Assembly: GCF_013204885.1 (NCBI RefSeq)
Contig: NZ_JABMKX010000015.1
Coordinates: forward strand, 79,478-143,477
Length of the DNA stretch: 64,000 bases
Direction of reading: 5' to 3'
Source: Paenibacillus tritici
GTDB taxonomy: Bacteria > Bacillota > Bacilli > Paenibacillales > Paenibacillaceae
The position numbers were made by a program, and so were the translations under genes. Shown here one piece after another: positions 24,046 through 33,865 of this stretch (its first letter is position 1; each line of letters opens with the position of its first letter). A model generated the notes under the pieces. That model was not told the origin of the DNA, ran no database searches, and was given only the letters and a program-made list of their open reading frames with translations.

Positions 24046-26181
24046 TTAGCTGCCCATACCTTCTCCTCCCCCAAAAGAACGCATCGACTGCTTCAGATTC
24101 TCTGCCAGCGTCTCCAGCTTGCCCGAGAGAGCCACCAGCTCCCTGCTTACCAGGAACTGCTGTGAGGACATGGAGGCCACCTCCTCCGTGGAGGCGCTGG
24201 TCTGCTGCACGACCGAGATCACACTTGCCATGGATTGTCCCAGCTGCTGCTGATATTCGGTCAGCTCGGCGACAGCCGTTGAAGACTGGCTCAGATAACC
24301 GCTGAACACCTCCATCTCTGTTCGCACGCTTTGGAAGATCAGCGAGGCTTCGCGGACCGAGACAATCTGGCTGCCGAATTGCGGTGCAGCTTCACCCACA
24401 ATTTGAACTGTGTTCTCAATATGGCTGCTGATCTCCTCCGTAATTCTGGAGACGGATGCGATCGACTGGCTGGATTGATTGGCCAGCCTCCGGATCTCAT
24501 CGGCAATGACAATGAACCCTCTGCCGGCGGCTCCTGCCCGTGCAGCTTCAATGGATGCATTCAGTGCCAGGATATTCGTCTGCTTGTTCATGGCAATCAT
24601 CGGGGAGAGGATGCTGCGGATCAGCACTGTGCTATCCCGCAGCATGGCTGAATTCTCCTGAATCAAGTCCATCATCTTCAGGACGCTCTCACTTTGCGCA
24701 ACCAGCTTCTTCATCCGCTCCGCTCCCTGGTCGCTGGCCTCCATAACCTTCCCTGCCGAAGCGGCCATGACCGCATTCGTCCCGGCCACTTCGTTCGCCT
24801 TGTCCCGCATTCGCTCCACCTTGGCGTTGCTGCTCTCCGCTTCAGCCGCCAGACTGGCAGCTCCGCCTGCGATTTCGCCGGTCGCAGCGGCTACCTCGCT
24901 GGCCTGGCCGCTGATCGCTCCCGAAGCTGCGACAAGCTGCTCCGAGGTGGCCAGCACTTCAGCAGCCGAGCTGCTGCTCCGGCCCGCCAGCAGGGAGATC
25001 TGCTCCATCATCCGGTTGAAGCTGTGGCCCAGCCGTCCGATCTCATCCCGGCCCTTGAAGTCCGTCCGCACCTGCAGGTTGCCTTGCTCGCCCTCCTCCA
25101 TCAGCCGGGCCAGCTTGCCGAGCGGACGCCCGATGAGCCGGACCAGAACATAGCCGATGACCAGAGCAATAAGCGCTGCTGCCAATACTACCAGGAAGGT
25201 AATATAGAGCAGCCTGTCGGCAGATTTGGTGAAGTCGCTCACCGGCGCATATCCCAGCAGCGTCCAGTCCGCTGTAGCCAGCGGCTGATAGACCACCAGT
25301 TGAGGATTGCCCTGCTCATCCCCGGTAGTGAAAGAATGCACCGGCCCCCCGGCCTTTGACGTACCGGACTGCCGCTTTTCATCCTTTAACCTTCCCGATT
25401 GCTCCTGTCCCCCGGTCTTCCTCTCTGCGGTATGTATATAAGAAGGCTGCCCGAGCAGCGCGTTGTCAGCACCGTATGCCACCCGGCCCGAAGGATCAAG
25501 GATGCGGATCTCCCCGGCAAGCCCGATATGCAGATTAGACAACACACCCGTCAGCGCGCTTCCCTTCACCTCAATCAGCATATAATACTCGGCGGCCGGA
25601 TTCTGAATATTCCGCAGCAGACGGCCCATTGTCAGAGAGGACTCGCTGTACGCGTCAAAAAAACCCTTGGCACGTACAGGGAACCAGACAGGCTCACCTT
25701 TGCCGTTATCAATCTCTTGCATCCGGGCAAGGATACCTTCATCACTCCGCACACCGCTAATTCCCGTAGATTTATAGGATTCGGCATCCACCATGCTTCT
25801 GGAGACCAGCCGGACCCCGAGCAGCCGCTCATCCGACCCCCTGACCGAATCCAGCTTACGGCGGATTCTATCCTCCGCTGCTGCCTTAACAACTGTACCG
25901 GCGGCTGGATTGTTGACAGCTTCCATATCCGCTTTTAACACAGAGTCTACAGCAAATTGCCTGGAGAGCGCTTCGTACTCAGCGAAGAGGAAATCCAGCT
26001 TGTCCGCCGCCTGCACAATGGACTGCGAGGAGGCCGCAGCGACCTCGTCTGTGATGATCCTTTTTGCCGCATAATAGGAGGTTAAGCCCAGAACTGAGGA
26101 CAATAGCACAATGGTACAGAATAAAATCACAAATAGCTTGAAGCCAACCGACCTGACATTTAATTTCCGCCGCCGTTTCAT
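24046..26181 (-). CDS. Methyl-accepting chemotaxis protein
   Basis: A protein of 711 residues with membrane segments at about 13-34 and 318-343 flanking a Cache-like extracellular sensor, then a HAMP domain (IGRPLGKLARLMEEGEQGNL) and a long coiled signalling domain with the tip NKQTNILALNASIEAARAG and RGFIVIADEIRRLANQSSQS. Such receptors signal to CheA and CheW. The sensor has an odd low-complexity insert near residues 258-280 (KTGGQEQSGRLKDEKRQSG). It is monocistronic and lies next to the maltose transporter, so a sugar signal is possible but not shown. Confidence 0.93.
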   Translation of the reverse strand: MKRRRKLNVRSVGFKLFVILFCTIVLLSSVLGLTSYYAAKRIITDEVAAASSQSIVQAADKLDFLFAEYEALSRQFAVDSVLKADMEAVNNPAAGTVVKAAAEDRIRRKLDSVRGSDERLLGVRLVSRSMVDAESYKSTGISGVRSDEGILARMQEIDNGKGEPVWFPVRAKGFFDAYSESSLTMGRLLRNIQNPAAEYYMLIEVKGSALTGVLSNLHIGLAGEIRILDPSGRVAYGADNALLGQPSYIHTAERKTGGQEQSGRLKDEKRQSGTSKAGGPVHSFTTGDEQGNPQLVVYQPLATADWTLLGYAPVSDFTKSADRLLYITFLVVLAAALIALVIGYVLVRLIGRPLGKLARLMEEGEQGNLQVRTDFKGRDEIGRLGHSFNRMMEQISLLAGRSSSSAAEVLATSEQLVAASGAISGQASEVAAATGEIAGGAASLAAEAESSNAKVERMRDKANEVAGTNAVMAASAGKVMEASDQGAERMKKLVAQSESVLKMMDLIQENSAMLRDSTVLIRSILSPMIAMNKQTNILALNASIEAARAGAAGRGFIVIADEIRRLANQSSQSIASVSRITEEISSHIENTVQIVGEAAPQFGSQIVSVREASLIFQSVRTEMEVFSGYLSQSSTAVAELTEYQQQLGQSMASVISVVQQTSASTEEVASMSSQQFLVSRELVALSGKLETLAENLKQSMRSFGGGEGMGS

Positions 26182-26227
26182 GACACTCTCCCCTTATTTA
26201 TGTAGGTTTAACAAACCGTCCAAAATA

Positions 26228-26276
26228 AATAGCAGGCGCAGCCCTTCATAACTGCTTAAAGGCCGCACCTGCTATT
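26228..26276 (-). terminator. Terminator of the malEFG operon
   Basis: Arms AATAGCAGG and CCTGCTATT with further pairing inside. On the minus strand the second arm runs into TTTATTTTGG. It lies 19 bases after the malG stop. Confidence 0.8.
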
Positions 26277-26295
26277 CTCAAAACTTAAACACTTC

Positions 26296-27144
26296 CTATC
26301 CCTTGCTGGCTCCTGCCGTCAGACCGTCAACCAGCAGGCGCTGCAGGAACCCGAACAGAATCATAATCGGTACAGAGATCAGCACTGCACCCGCCGCAAA
26401 CAGTGTGAAATTGGAATTCTGCATCGTATTGACCATATCCCACATGCCCACCGCGACCGTCCAGTTCTCCTTGGTCCGCAGGATCAGCTTGGCGAAGATA
26501 AAGTCCACCCACGGGCCGACAAACAGGGTCAGCGCTATATACGTGATCATCGGACGGGACAACGGCAGGATAATCCGGGTGAAAATCCCGAAGTTGCTCG
26601 CCCCGTCAATCCGTGCCGCTTCATCCAGTGAACGCGGAATCGTATCCAGGAAGCCTTTGGCGATCAGCGTCCCTCCGAGCGGCGCTCCGGCCGCATACAC
26701 GATAATCAGGGCCAGATGGGTATCCAGCAGATTGAACTCCTTCAGCAGCAGATAGATGGCAATCATGCTCATGAAGCCCGGGAACATCCCGAGAATCAGC
26801 AGCGTGGACATCGTTGTCTTGCGGCTTTTGAACCGGAACCGGGATAAGGCATAGCTGGTCAAAAGCGTCAGCACCACGCCGATCAGCATCGAGAATACCG
26901 CTATTTTGAGCGTATTGGCATACCAGGTTCCAAACATATACACCGGTGAGGTGAATAGCTCCTTGTAGTGCGCAAGTGTGAACTGCTCAGGAATCAGCGT
27001 CTTACTGTACAAGGATTTACCCGGCCGGAAGGAGGCAAGCAGAATCCAGAGTGCCGGATAGATGGCAGCAATCGCCAGTGCAACCAGAACAATGTAGCTT
27101 AAGCCCAGACGAATAAAGTTGACAGCTTTGCGTCCGATGATCAT
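26296..27144 (-). CDS. malG: Maltose/maltodextrin ABC transporter permease MalG
   Basis: A protein of 282 residues with six membrane segments and the ATPase-contact EAA loop DEAARIDGASNFGIFTRIILP. The C-terminus LVDGLTAGASKG is characteristic of MalG. Its ATG overlaps the malF stop (ATGA). The operon has no ATPase gene, so a shared ATPase of the MsmX/MsmK type encoded elsewhere must energise it, as is known for sugar importers in related Firmicutes. Confidence 0.93.
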   Translation of the reverse strand: MIIGRKAVNFIRLGLSYIVLVALAIAAIYPALWILLASFRPGKSLYSKTLIPEQFTLAHYKELFTSPVYMFGTWYANTLKIAVFSMLIGVVLTLLTSYALSRFRFKSRKTTMSTLLILGMFPGFMSMIAIYLLLKEFNLLDTHLALIIVYAAGAPLGGTLIAKGFLDTIPRSLDEAARIDGASNFGIFTRIILPLSRPMITYIALTLFVGPWVDFIFAKLILRTKENWTVAVGMWDMVNTMQNSNFTLFAAGAVLISVPIMILFGFLQRLLVDGLTAGASKG

Positions 27145-28454
27145 TGAATCATGTCCTCCTCTTGGAATGATTTGGTCCGGCGGTAGTTGTACAGGGAGAA
27201 CCCGGCAACAATTATGAATAGGATGATCCCTATCGCGGACGCCATATTATTCTTGTTCTGATCCAGCGTCAGCTTATAAAGCCAGGTGACGAGCAGGTCC
27301 GTCGAACCGGCGTATTGATAGTTCCCGTTCACCGGGTTCCCTCCCGTCAGCAGGAAGATGGCATTGAAGTTATTGATATTGCCGGCGAATTGCATAATCA
27401 GAGTAGGGGCGGTAGAGAACAGGATCATCGGCAGAGTGACAATCCGGAATTTCTGATAATTCGTCGCCCCGTCGACTTCAGCAGCCTCATACATATCGCG
27501 GGGAATCGTGGTCAGCACCCCCATAATCAGCAGCATGGACACCGGAATACCTACCCACATGTTCACCACGATTACTGTAACCTTGGCCCAGAACGGATCG
27601 GTCAGCCAAGGCAATCCATCCAGTCCGAAAAATCCGAGATACTGGTTGATCGGGCCGAACTGCCCGTTGAACAGGTTGCGCATCAAGAGGAGGGAGATCA
27701 TCTGCGGAATGGCATAAGGAATGATCAGGAGCATTCTCCACATGCCCTTGAAGCGGATACCTTTTTGGTTGATCAGCAGGGCGACCAGCATCCCGCCGAA
27801 ATAAGTAGTTATGGTTGACAGAACCGCCCAGATGATGGTCCAGGTAAGTACACCGTAAAAGGTATGGCTCCAGGTTTTTAGCACCAGCAGGTTGCGGAAG
27901 GTCTCAAAGCCCACCCAATCGACCAGCTTGGCCGGAGGGATGTGATTCGGTGCGGCATAGTTGGTAAAAGCCAGCATGATCATAAATATGATCGGCATAA
28001 TGGTGAAGAACAGAATGCCCATACCCGGGAGCAGCAAGAAGCTCTGGGCGAATTTGTAATCCAGTATATAACGTACGGATTGCTTAAATGTATGCGATGG
28101 ACGGCCGTTTTCGCGTTCTGCTCCGATTTTATAGGCATCCCTAATATTCATGTACCAGACGATCAGGAATAACACAAAGAACAGCAGGGTAATCAGGCTT
28201 TCAATCAGAATGACAATGGAATGGTCTCCGGGAACCATTTTGGCAATCCCTTTTACCTTCTCCAGACGGCTTGGAGATTCACCAAGTGTGGTCATTCCCC
28301 AGAAGGCTCTTCCCAAATTGCTAATGAAATAGATAAGTGCTACAGCTTCTACAGCTATGAACATTAGCCCTTTAATGAATTGGCGGTTATATATTTGTCC
28401 CAGTCCCATAAAAATGGCCGACAGTATCCCAGCTTTCGCTTTGTGTCGCTGCAT
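27141..28454 (-). CDS. malF: Maltose/maltodextrin ABC transporter permease MalF
   Basis: A protein of 437 residues. The core importer domain carries the EAA loop YEAAEVDGATNYQKFRIVTLP. The N-terminal 150 residues are an extension with extra membrane segments that starts with KAGILSAIFMGLGQIYNRQF, a TM2-like motif seen in Gram-positive MalF proteins. It is translationally coupled to malG. The gap to malE is 102 bases with no clear terminator, consistent with one operon. Confidence 0.93.
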   Translation of the reverse strand: MQRHKAKAGILSAIFMGLGQIYNRQFIKGLMFIAVEAVALIYFISNLGRAFWGMTTLGESPSRLEKVKGIAKMVPGDHSIVILIESLITLLFFVLFLIVWYMNIRDAYKIGAERENGRPSHTFKQSVRYILDYKFAQSFLLLPGMGILFFTIMPIIFMIMLAFTNYAAPNHIPPAKLVDWVGFETFRNLLVLKTWSHTFYGVLTWTIIWAVLSTITTYFGGMLVALLINQKGIRFKGMWRMLLIIPYAIPQMISLLLMRNLFNGQFGPINQYLGFFGLDGLPWLTDPFWAKVTVIVVNMWVGIPVSMLLIMGVLTTIPRDMYEAAEVDGATNYQKFRIVTLPMILFSTAPTLIMQFAGNINNFNAIFLLTGGNPVNGNYQYAGSTDLLVTWLYKLTLDQNKNNMASAIGIILFIIVAGFSLYNYRRTKSFQEEDMIQ

Positions 28455-28556
28455 TTCCCTTCCGTTCTCCTCTCCGTGCCGAATTCAAGGAAACTGCCCG
28501 CTGCAAGGCTATGCGGCGGGCGGCTTGAATTCCACTGTAAGCTCATGGTTGTGTAA

Positions 28557-29888
28557 TTACTGGGCAGTGGCCCCGTTGTTCAGATCCTTGATTTGTTCTA
28601 CAGCTTTGTCCATCGCAGTCTTAGGATCAGTGTTGTTATCCCAGATTGCCGGAAGGGCTGCGTTCACCGGGCTCCAGACGTTCCCCATTTCAGGAATCGA
28701 AGGCATCGGCTGTGAATTCTTGGCTTGCTCAGCAAAAGCGGATACGAAAGGATCACCAGTAATTTGCGCATCCTGCAGAGCTTCATTGTTCGTCGGCACA
28801 GAACCGATCAGCTTATTGAGCGTAAGCTGTGAATCTTTACCGGAAGCAAAGCGGGCGTACAGTTTAGCGGCATTCGGATATTGCGTATACGCGTTGACTG
28901 TAAAGATTTTGATTCCGGAGAAAGTAATCGCTGTTTTACCGTCAATGGTAGGAACCGGCGCAATACCGAGGTTGTCGCCCAGCGCTTCTTTGTACCCGGC
29001 AAGCTCCCATGGTCCTGTAATGTCCATAGCTACATCGCCTGAGTTGAACAAGCTGCGCTTGATGTCCGGATTAATATCACCGCTCTTGATCGGCAGCACT
29101 TCCTTCAGCTTGGCAAATTCCGTCAGGCCTTTGATCGCGCCTTCATTGTTCAGACCAATATCGTCCTTGTCAGTACCGTCTTTACCGAACAGGTAGCCGC
29201 CGGTGGTGGCGATGAACGGATAGTTGAAGTACATGTTGCCGACTTCCCACATAATGCCGTATCTGTTCTTGGCTTTATCCGTGAACGTTTTGCTGAAGGC
29301 AATGACGTCGTCGAAGGATTTAGGAGCTTCCTTCAGCAGAGATTTATTGTAGAACAGTGCATAGGTCTCTGCCGCTCTCGGATACCCGTACAATTCACCA
29401 TCATAAGAGGAGCCTACGATGGAAGCCTCCGTGTTCTCAGCCTTGGTCTGCTCTGCGAAAAGATCATTAGGGAGCACCAGACTCGCGCTTGCCGCCTTGC
29501 CGAGATTATCATGAGGAATGACGACAACGTCAGCGGCCAGACCCGAAGGACCGTCCTGGGTAAGCTTGCCGACTTGATCGGGCGGGGCCACCTCTTCGAT
29601 TTTGATAGGGACGTTATACTTGGCAGTGAACTGCTTGGCGATCTCTTCGGCGAACTGTCTCTCTTCTTTACTCTCCCAAATGACCAGTGAAGCGCCCTCT
29701 TCAGGAACGATCTCATCGGTTGCCGGTGTATTTGCGCCGCCGGCACCAGCGTTGTCTGTAGCCGCTGCATTATCCGCAGGAGCATTCGTCGCTGCTGCAT
29801 TTCCCCCATTGTTGTTTGAGCCGCACGCCGTAATTGAGATTGCCATAGAGCATGCTGCGGTGAGAACCATCCATTTTTTGAGCTTCAT
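28557..29888 (-). CDS. malE: Maltose/maltodextrin-binding lipoprotein MalE
   Basis: A protein of 443 residues starting at ATG 29888 behind GGGAGGGG. It has a lipoprotein signal with lipobox ITAC (MAISITACGSN) and then an Asn/Ala-rich linker. The solute-binding fold carries VIWESKEERQFAEEIAKQF, DVVVIPHDNLG, ETYALFYNKSLL and AMDITGPWEL, which match Gram-positive maltodextrin-binding proteins. The lipid anchor holds it on the outer face of the membrane, where it delivers sugar to MalFG. Two LacI-type operator candidates lie upstream. Confidence 0.93.
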   Translation of the reverse strand: MKLKKWMVLTAACSMAISITACGSNNNGGNAAATNAPADNAAATDNAGAGGANTPATDEIVPEEGASLVIWESKEERQFAEEIAKQFTAKYNVPIKIEEVAPPDQVGKLTQDGPSGLAADVVVIPHDNLGKAASASLVLPNDLFAEQTKAENTEASIVGSSYDGELYGYPRAAETYALFYNKSLLKEAPKSFDDVIAFSKTFTDKAKNRYGIMWEVGNMYFNYPFIATTGGYLFGKDGTDKDDIGLNNEGAIKGLTEFAKLKEVLPIKSGDINPDIKRSLFNSGDVAMDITGPWELAGYKEALGDNLGIAPVPTIDGKTAITFSGIKIFTVNAYTQYPNAAKLYARFASGKDSQLTLNKLIGSVPTNNEALQDAQITGDPFVSAFAEQAKNSQPMPSIPEMGNVWSPVNAALPAIWDNNTDPKTAMDKAVEQIKDLNNGATAQ

Positions 29889-29960
29889 TCCGTTTAACCC
29901 CTCCCGTTTTTGTCTATCACTTGATTTGACCATAGTGCTTCTAACAGTGCTTTCAACTTT

Positions 29961-30105
29961 TGCGCAAACGATTTCAGAAGATTCAAAAAAATATTCCCGT
30001 TTCTCCGATTACCTCTTCCTAATACGTTACACCCGGTTTGGAAAGCGCTTCATTCATGAATTCATAATACATCAGCAGACTTACACTTGTAAAAACGTTT
30101 GCACA
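29961..30105 (-). promoter_or_regulatory. LacI-type operator candidates upstream of malE
   Basis: TGCGCAAACGATTTCA (29961-29976) and TGTAAAAACGTTTGCACA (30089-30106 approximately) share the core GCAAACG/CGTTTGC of LacI-family and CcpA sites. Related sequences stand before the amylase, the regulator gene and pgmB. They may be bound by the LacI-type regulator at 32771 or by CcpA; sequence alone does not separate the two. Confidence 0.6.
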
Positions 30106-30314
30106 TACCAAATTCATCAATATTGCGCCTTTAACATATATATATGCTGTATTTACTCTTTTTATCGCATGATTTCTTTAAATAACTTGATATTACTTCA
30201 ATTCAAAAATCCGATTTTGAATTTTTTGTAATATAAAGGCGAATCATGTTGAAAAATTGCTAAATATTATCATTTTACAGACTTTGGAAATCGGTTTCCC
30301 GAGATAAAAAATCT

Positions 30315-30366
30315 GTGCAACTGTTTGTACAAACCTCTTGAACCTGTTTTTATTCCATGCTATAAT
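30315..30366 (+). promoter_or_regulatory. Promoter and operator of the amylase gene
   Basis: TTGAAC (30338-30343) and TATAAT (30361-30366) are spaced by 17 bases. GTGCAACTGTTTGTAC (30315-30330), a variant of the operator core, lies immediately upstream of the -35. A second LacI-type half-palindrome GGAAATCGGTTTCC is at about 30286-30299. Confidence 0.7.
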
Positions 30367-30422
30367 CCAAACCATTATGAAGCCCCTATTCTTCACATAA
30401 TTTAAAGGCACTGTTCCTTCTA

Positions 30423-30463
30423 GGTACAACCTCGGCGTAGTATACCCTGCGGCTGGTTGTGCC
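30423..30463 (+). other. Hairpin in the amylase leader
   Basis: GGTACAACC (30423-30431) pairs with GGTTGTGCC (30455-30463) with one G-U pair, followed by TCTTTGTTG. The leader is about 145 bases long from the predicted start site. The hairpin may be a weak attenuator or may stabilise the mRNA; there is no match to a riboswitch I know. Confidence 0.45.
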
Positions 30464-30518
30464 TCTTTGTTGTGTGCAGAATTGGATGCTTACTCTATCT
30501 AATCTGGGAGGAATTATT

Positions 30519-32267
30519 ATGTTATTAGAAGCTGTGTACCATCGTCCCCGTCTTAACTGGTCGTATGCCTATGACCACAATACGATCCACCTGCGTCTGC
30601 GGGCCAAAAAAGGCGATCTGACGGAGGTCTTCGCCTGGGCGGGTGATAAATATGCCTGGGATACTACCAAAGAATTGATCCCGATGACGCTGTTCACTTC
30701 CGACGCGATGTTCGATTACTGGGAATGCGAGTCGGTTCCGCTCTACCGCAGGCTGAAATACGGCTTCCTGCTTCAGCAGGGCCACGAACGTATCTGGATG
30801 ACAGAAAGTGATTTCCAGAAGGAGCGTCCCGCGAACCCTAACCGGCTGTTCGAATTCCCCTACATAAGCCGGGGGGATGTCTTCACGCCTCCTGCCTGGG
30901 TGAAGGATGCTGTCTTTTATCAGATTTTCCCCGAACGCTTCGCGAATGGTGATCCAACTCTGAACCCTGAGAACGTGCAGCCTTGGGGCGGAACACCCCA
31001 GCCTGATAATTTCTTCGGCGGAGACCTGCAGGGTGTCATCGACCATCTGGATCATCTTACAGAGCTCGGCATTACAGGCATCTATTTCACGCCTATCTTC
31101 ACAGCCACCACCAATCACAAATATGACACAGAGGACTATATGCAGGTTGATCCGCATTTCGGTGACGTTGACACGCTGAAGAAGCTGGTGAAGGCCTGCC
31201 ATGAGCGCGGAATCCGTGTGCTGCTGGACGCTGTATTCAATCATGCGGGCCGCACCTTCGCCCCGTTCGTAGATGTGCTGGAGAAAGGCGAGGACTCTGA
31301 GTACAAGCACTGGTTCCATATCCGTGAATATCCGCTGCAGGTGGTGAACAATATCCCTACCTACGATGCCTTCGCCTTCGAGCCGCTGATGCCCAAGCTG
31401 AATACAGAGCATCAAGAGGTCAAAGACTATCTGCTGAAGGTGGCCGAGTACTGGATCAAAGAGGTGGGCATTGACGGCTGGCGTCTGGATGTGGCCAACG
31501 AGGTGGACCACGAATTCTGGCGTGAATTCCGCAAAGTCGTTAAGCGCACGAATCCCGAGGCCTATATCCTCGGAGAGATCTGGCATGAATCGGCCCCCTG
31601 GCTGGAAGGCGACAAATTCGATGCTGTCATGAACTATCCGTTCACGGATGCCGTGCTGGACTTCTTCGTCAAAGGGACGCTTGATGCCGAAGGCTTCGCC
31701 AATTCGATCGGCAGACAGCTATCCCGATATCCGCTGCAGGCCAGCGAGGTTGCCTTCAACCTGCTTGACAGCCACGACACGGCGCGGCTCTTGACCGTGG
31801 CCGGAGGAGACAAGAACCGGATGAAGCTGGCCGCGCTGTTCCAGTTCACCTTCATGGGCACACCCTGCATTTATTACGGGGATGAGATCGGAATGGACGG
31901 CGAAGGCGACCCGGACTGCCGCAAATGTATGGAATGGGACCCGCAGCGGCAGGACCATGACCTGCTGGGCTTTTACCGCAAGCTGATTGAGATCCGCAGC
32001 AGCCATCCGGCTCTGCGTACAGGACGCTTCACCTTCCTGGAAGCCGGACCCGGGGGCAGCAAGCTGGCTTACGAACGCAGCCTGGGCGATGATCTTATCA
32101 TCGTGCTGATCAATACGGAGGAGACGGCGCAGACCTTCCGGCTTGATGTTGAAGAACGCAACTGGGTGAACCTGTGGAACGGCGAAGCCCTCCGTGCAGA
32201 ACGCGGCAAGCTGTCGTTCAAGCTGCCCGCCTATGGCTTCGCGGTGCTTCAGGCCAGCTTGTCCTAA
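30519..32267 (+). CDS. Maltogenic amylase / neopullulanase / cyclomaltodextrinase (GH13_20)
   Basis: A protein of 582 residues from ATG 30519 behind GGGAGGA. About 120 N-terminal residues form the CBM34-type N-domain (MLLEAVYHRPRLNWSYAYD). The GH13 barrel has VFYQIFPERFANGD, DAVFNHAG, GWRLDVANEV with the catalytic Asp, ILGEIWHES with the acid Glu, and LLDSHDT. No signal peptide is present, so it hydrolyses imported maltodextrins or cyclodextrins in the cytoplasm. It is transcribed divergently from malE and shares its regulatory region. Confidence 0.93.
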   Translation: MLLEAVYHRPRLNWSYAYDHNTIHLRLRAKKGDLTEVFAWAGDKYAWDTTKELIPMTLFTSDAMFDYWECESVPLYRRLKYGFLLQQGHERIWMTESDFQKERPANPNRLFEFPYISRGDVFTPPAWVKDAVFYQIFPERFANGDPTLNPENVQPWGGTPQPDNFFGGDLQGVIDHLDHLTELGITGIYFTPIFTATTNHKYDTEDYMQVDPHFGDVDTLKKLVKACHERGIRVLLDAVFNHAGRTFAPFVDVLEKGEDSEYKHWFHIREYPLQVVNNIPTYDAFAFEPLMPKLNTEHQEVKDYLLKVAEYWIKEVGIDGWRLDVANEVDHEFWREFRKVVKRTNPEAYILGEIWHESAPWLEGDKFDAVMNYPFTDAVLDFFVKGTLDAEGFANSIGRQLSRYPLQASEVAFNLLDSHDTARLLTVAGGDKNRMKLAALFQFTFMGTPCIYYGDEIGMDGEGDPDCRKCMEWDPQRQDHDLLGFYRKLIEIRSSHPALRTGRFTFLEAGPGGSKLAYERSLGDDLIIVLINTEETAQTFRLDVEERNWVNLWNGEALRAERGKLSFKLPAYGFAVLQASLS

Positions 32268-32366
32268 TCTGGTGTCCGCTCTGGGAGCTGTTTAACAAGC
32301 TGGACGCGCAGCCGCTGAAATTCCGCGCTACACACTGTTAGCGGCTTCAGATCGTACGCTGCACAC

Positions 32367-32416
32367 AGGGTATTCCACAACAGCAGCCTTTAAGCTGACG
32401 GAATACCCTATTTTTA
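32367..32416 (+). terminator. Terminator of the amylase gene
   Basis: Perfect 10-base arms AGGGTATTCC and GGAATACCCT followed by ATTTTT. The remaining bases to 32700 show no gene. Confidence 0.88.
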
Positions 32417-32704
32417 TTCTGTATTTATTCTGGAGCTTGCCAGTATGGCTCAATGCTTAGGATAGCCGGAGGGAATGCAGAGAAATGCAGAGCAACGTAG
32501 AGGAATGCTGAGCACTCCGTTTAGTGCGTCATTTGGAATCAACCCTCTTCATGATTATCGTTTGCACACATTCGCGATGATCGAATTCTGTATTGTAGGA
32601 CGATGGCCCTATATTCAGCCGGGTTGTGCTGCTGTTTTACCGGGAAAAAGGCTGCTCTTCTCACCCAAACCTGCCCGGACAACGCCAGATACAGGGTTTC
32701 TCTA

Positions 32705-32756
32705 TTTACAATCCTCAACACTTCGATTAATATTACTGTGTAAAGCAAACGGTTCC
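32705..32756 (+). promoter_or_regulatory. Promoter and operator of the LacI-type regulator gene
   Basis: TTTACA (32705-32710), a 17-base spacer and TAATAT (32728-32733) make a plausible promoter. AAGCAAACGGTTCC (32743-32756) lies at the expected transcription start and fits the operator core, suggesting autoregulation. Confidence 0.65.
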
Positions 32757-32770
32757 ATAAGGAGGTTTCT

Positions 32771-33805
32771 ATGACAGTTACCATTAAGGACGTAGCCAAG
32801 AAAGCGGGGGTCTCTCCCTCCACGGTGTCCCGGGTGTTGTCAGGCCATCCCAGAATCAGCTTAGAAACTTCCCGTAAAGTCAAAGTGATTATGGAAGAAA
32901 TGGGCTACACCCCGAATATGATGGCCAAAAGTCTTGTTTCCAAGACCACCAACAGTATCTGCATCATTCTTCCGAAACCGGCAGAAGAGCTGTTCTCCAA
33001 TTTGTTTTTTATGGAATTGATCCGCGGGATTGTCACTCAGTCCAGCCGTTCCGGCTATGATGTGCTGATCAGCTCCGGGGCAAACGAGAAGGAAGAGCTG
33101 GAAGCTGTCTCCCGCCTGCTCAAAGGACGCCGCGTTGACGGTGTTATTTTGCTCTATTCCCGTAAAGACGATGCGGTGATTGACTTTCTGCAGTCTGGCG
33201 GTTATCCGTTTGTCCTGGTTGGACGAAGCGACCGTTACGAGGATATCTTGTCAGTGGACAATGATAATATCATGGCTGCTTATGATGCGACGAACCATCT
33301 TATCTCTATGGGGCACGAACGCATCGGCTTCGTCAGCGGCCCGCCGAATCTTATCGTGTCGCGCGACCGGCTGGAGGGTTACCGCACAGCTATGCAGAGC
33401 AAGGGTCTGGAAATGAAGAATGAATGGATTGTGGAAGGCGAGTTCCTGCAGGATAGCGGCTACCGGGCGATGTCCTTCTTCATGAATCTTCCGAACCGCC
33501 CGACAGCGCTTGTCGCGGTGGATGATATGGTCTCCTTCGGCGTGCTCCGCGGATTGAATGAGCTGAAGTACAAGGTCCCTGAGGATCTGGCGATTGTCAG
33601 CTTCAACAATATTCCGCTCTCCGAGCTGTCCAGTCCGCCGATCAGCAGTATTGATATCGGAATTTATCATCTTGGCTATACGGCCTCGCAGGTACTGATC
33701 CAGAGCATCCAGAAGCCGGGTAATCAGGACGGATATACGAACCGCTTTGTCATTCCCCACCGTCTAATCGTACGGGAGTCATCTATGTATGCTCCGGGAA
33801 AATAA
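32771..33805 (+). CDS. malR: LacI family regulator of maltose genes
   Basis: A protein of 344 residues. The N-terminal helix-turn-helix TIKDVAKKAGVSPSTVSRVL with hinge helix YTPNMMAKSLVSK is followed by a periplasmic-binding-like effector domain (VDGVILLYSRKDD, GHERIGFVSGPPN, TALVAVDDMVSFGVL). A good ribosome site (AAGGAGG) precedes ATG. Placement between the maltodextrin amylase and the pgmB-malP-malL genes, and operator-like sites near each promoter, point to a MalR-type repressor. The effector is unknown; maltose is likely. Confidence 0.9.
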   Translation: MTVTIKDVAKKAGVSPSTVSRVLSGHPRISLETSRKVKVIMEEMGYTPNMMAKSLVSKTTNSICIILPKPAEELFSNLFFMELIRGIVTQSSRSGYDVLISSGANEKEELEAVSRLLKGRRVDGVILLYSRKDDAVIDFLQSGGYPFVLVGRSDRYEDILSVDNDNIMAAYDATNHLISMGHERIGFVSGPPNLIVSRDRLEGYRTAMQSKGLEMKNEWIVEGEFLQDSGYRAMSFFMNLPNRPTALVAVDDMVSFGVLRGLNELKYKVPEDLAIVSFNNIPLSELSSPPISSIDIGIYHLGYTASQVLIQSIQKPGNQDGYTNRFVIPHRLIVRESSMYAPGK

Positions 33806-33865
33806 AGCCTGTAACTTGTTACAAGAAATGAATGAAGCTTACCGCTTCATTTCTTTTTTGGAGCT

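Noticed and set aside
30037..30052. CcpA cre site at TTGGAAAGCGCTTCAT
   Set aside because: The centre fits, but one half-site deviates at three positions, so it was not listed as a site.
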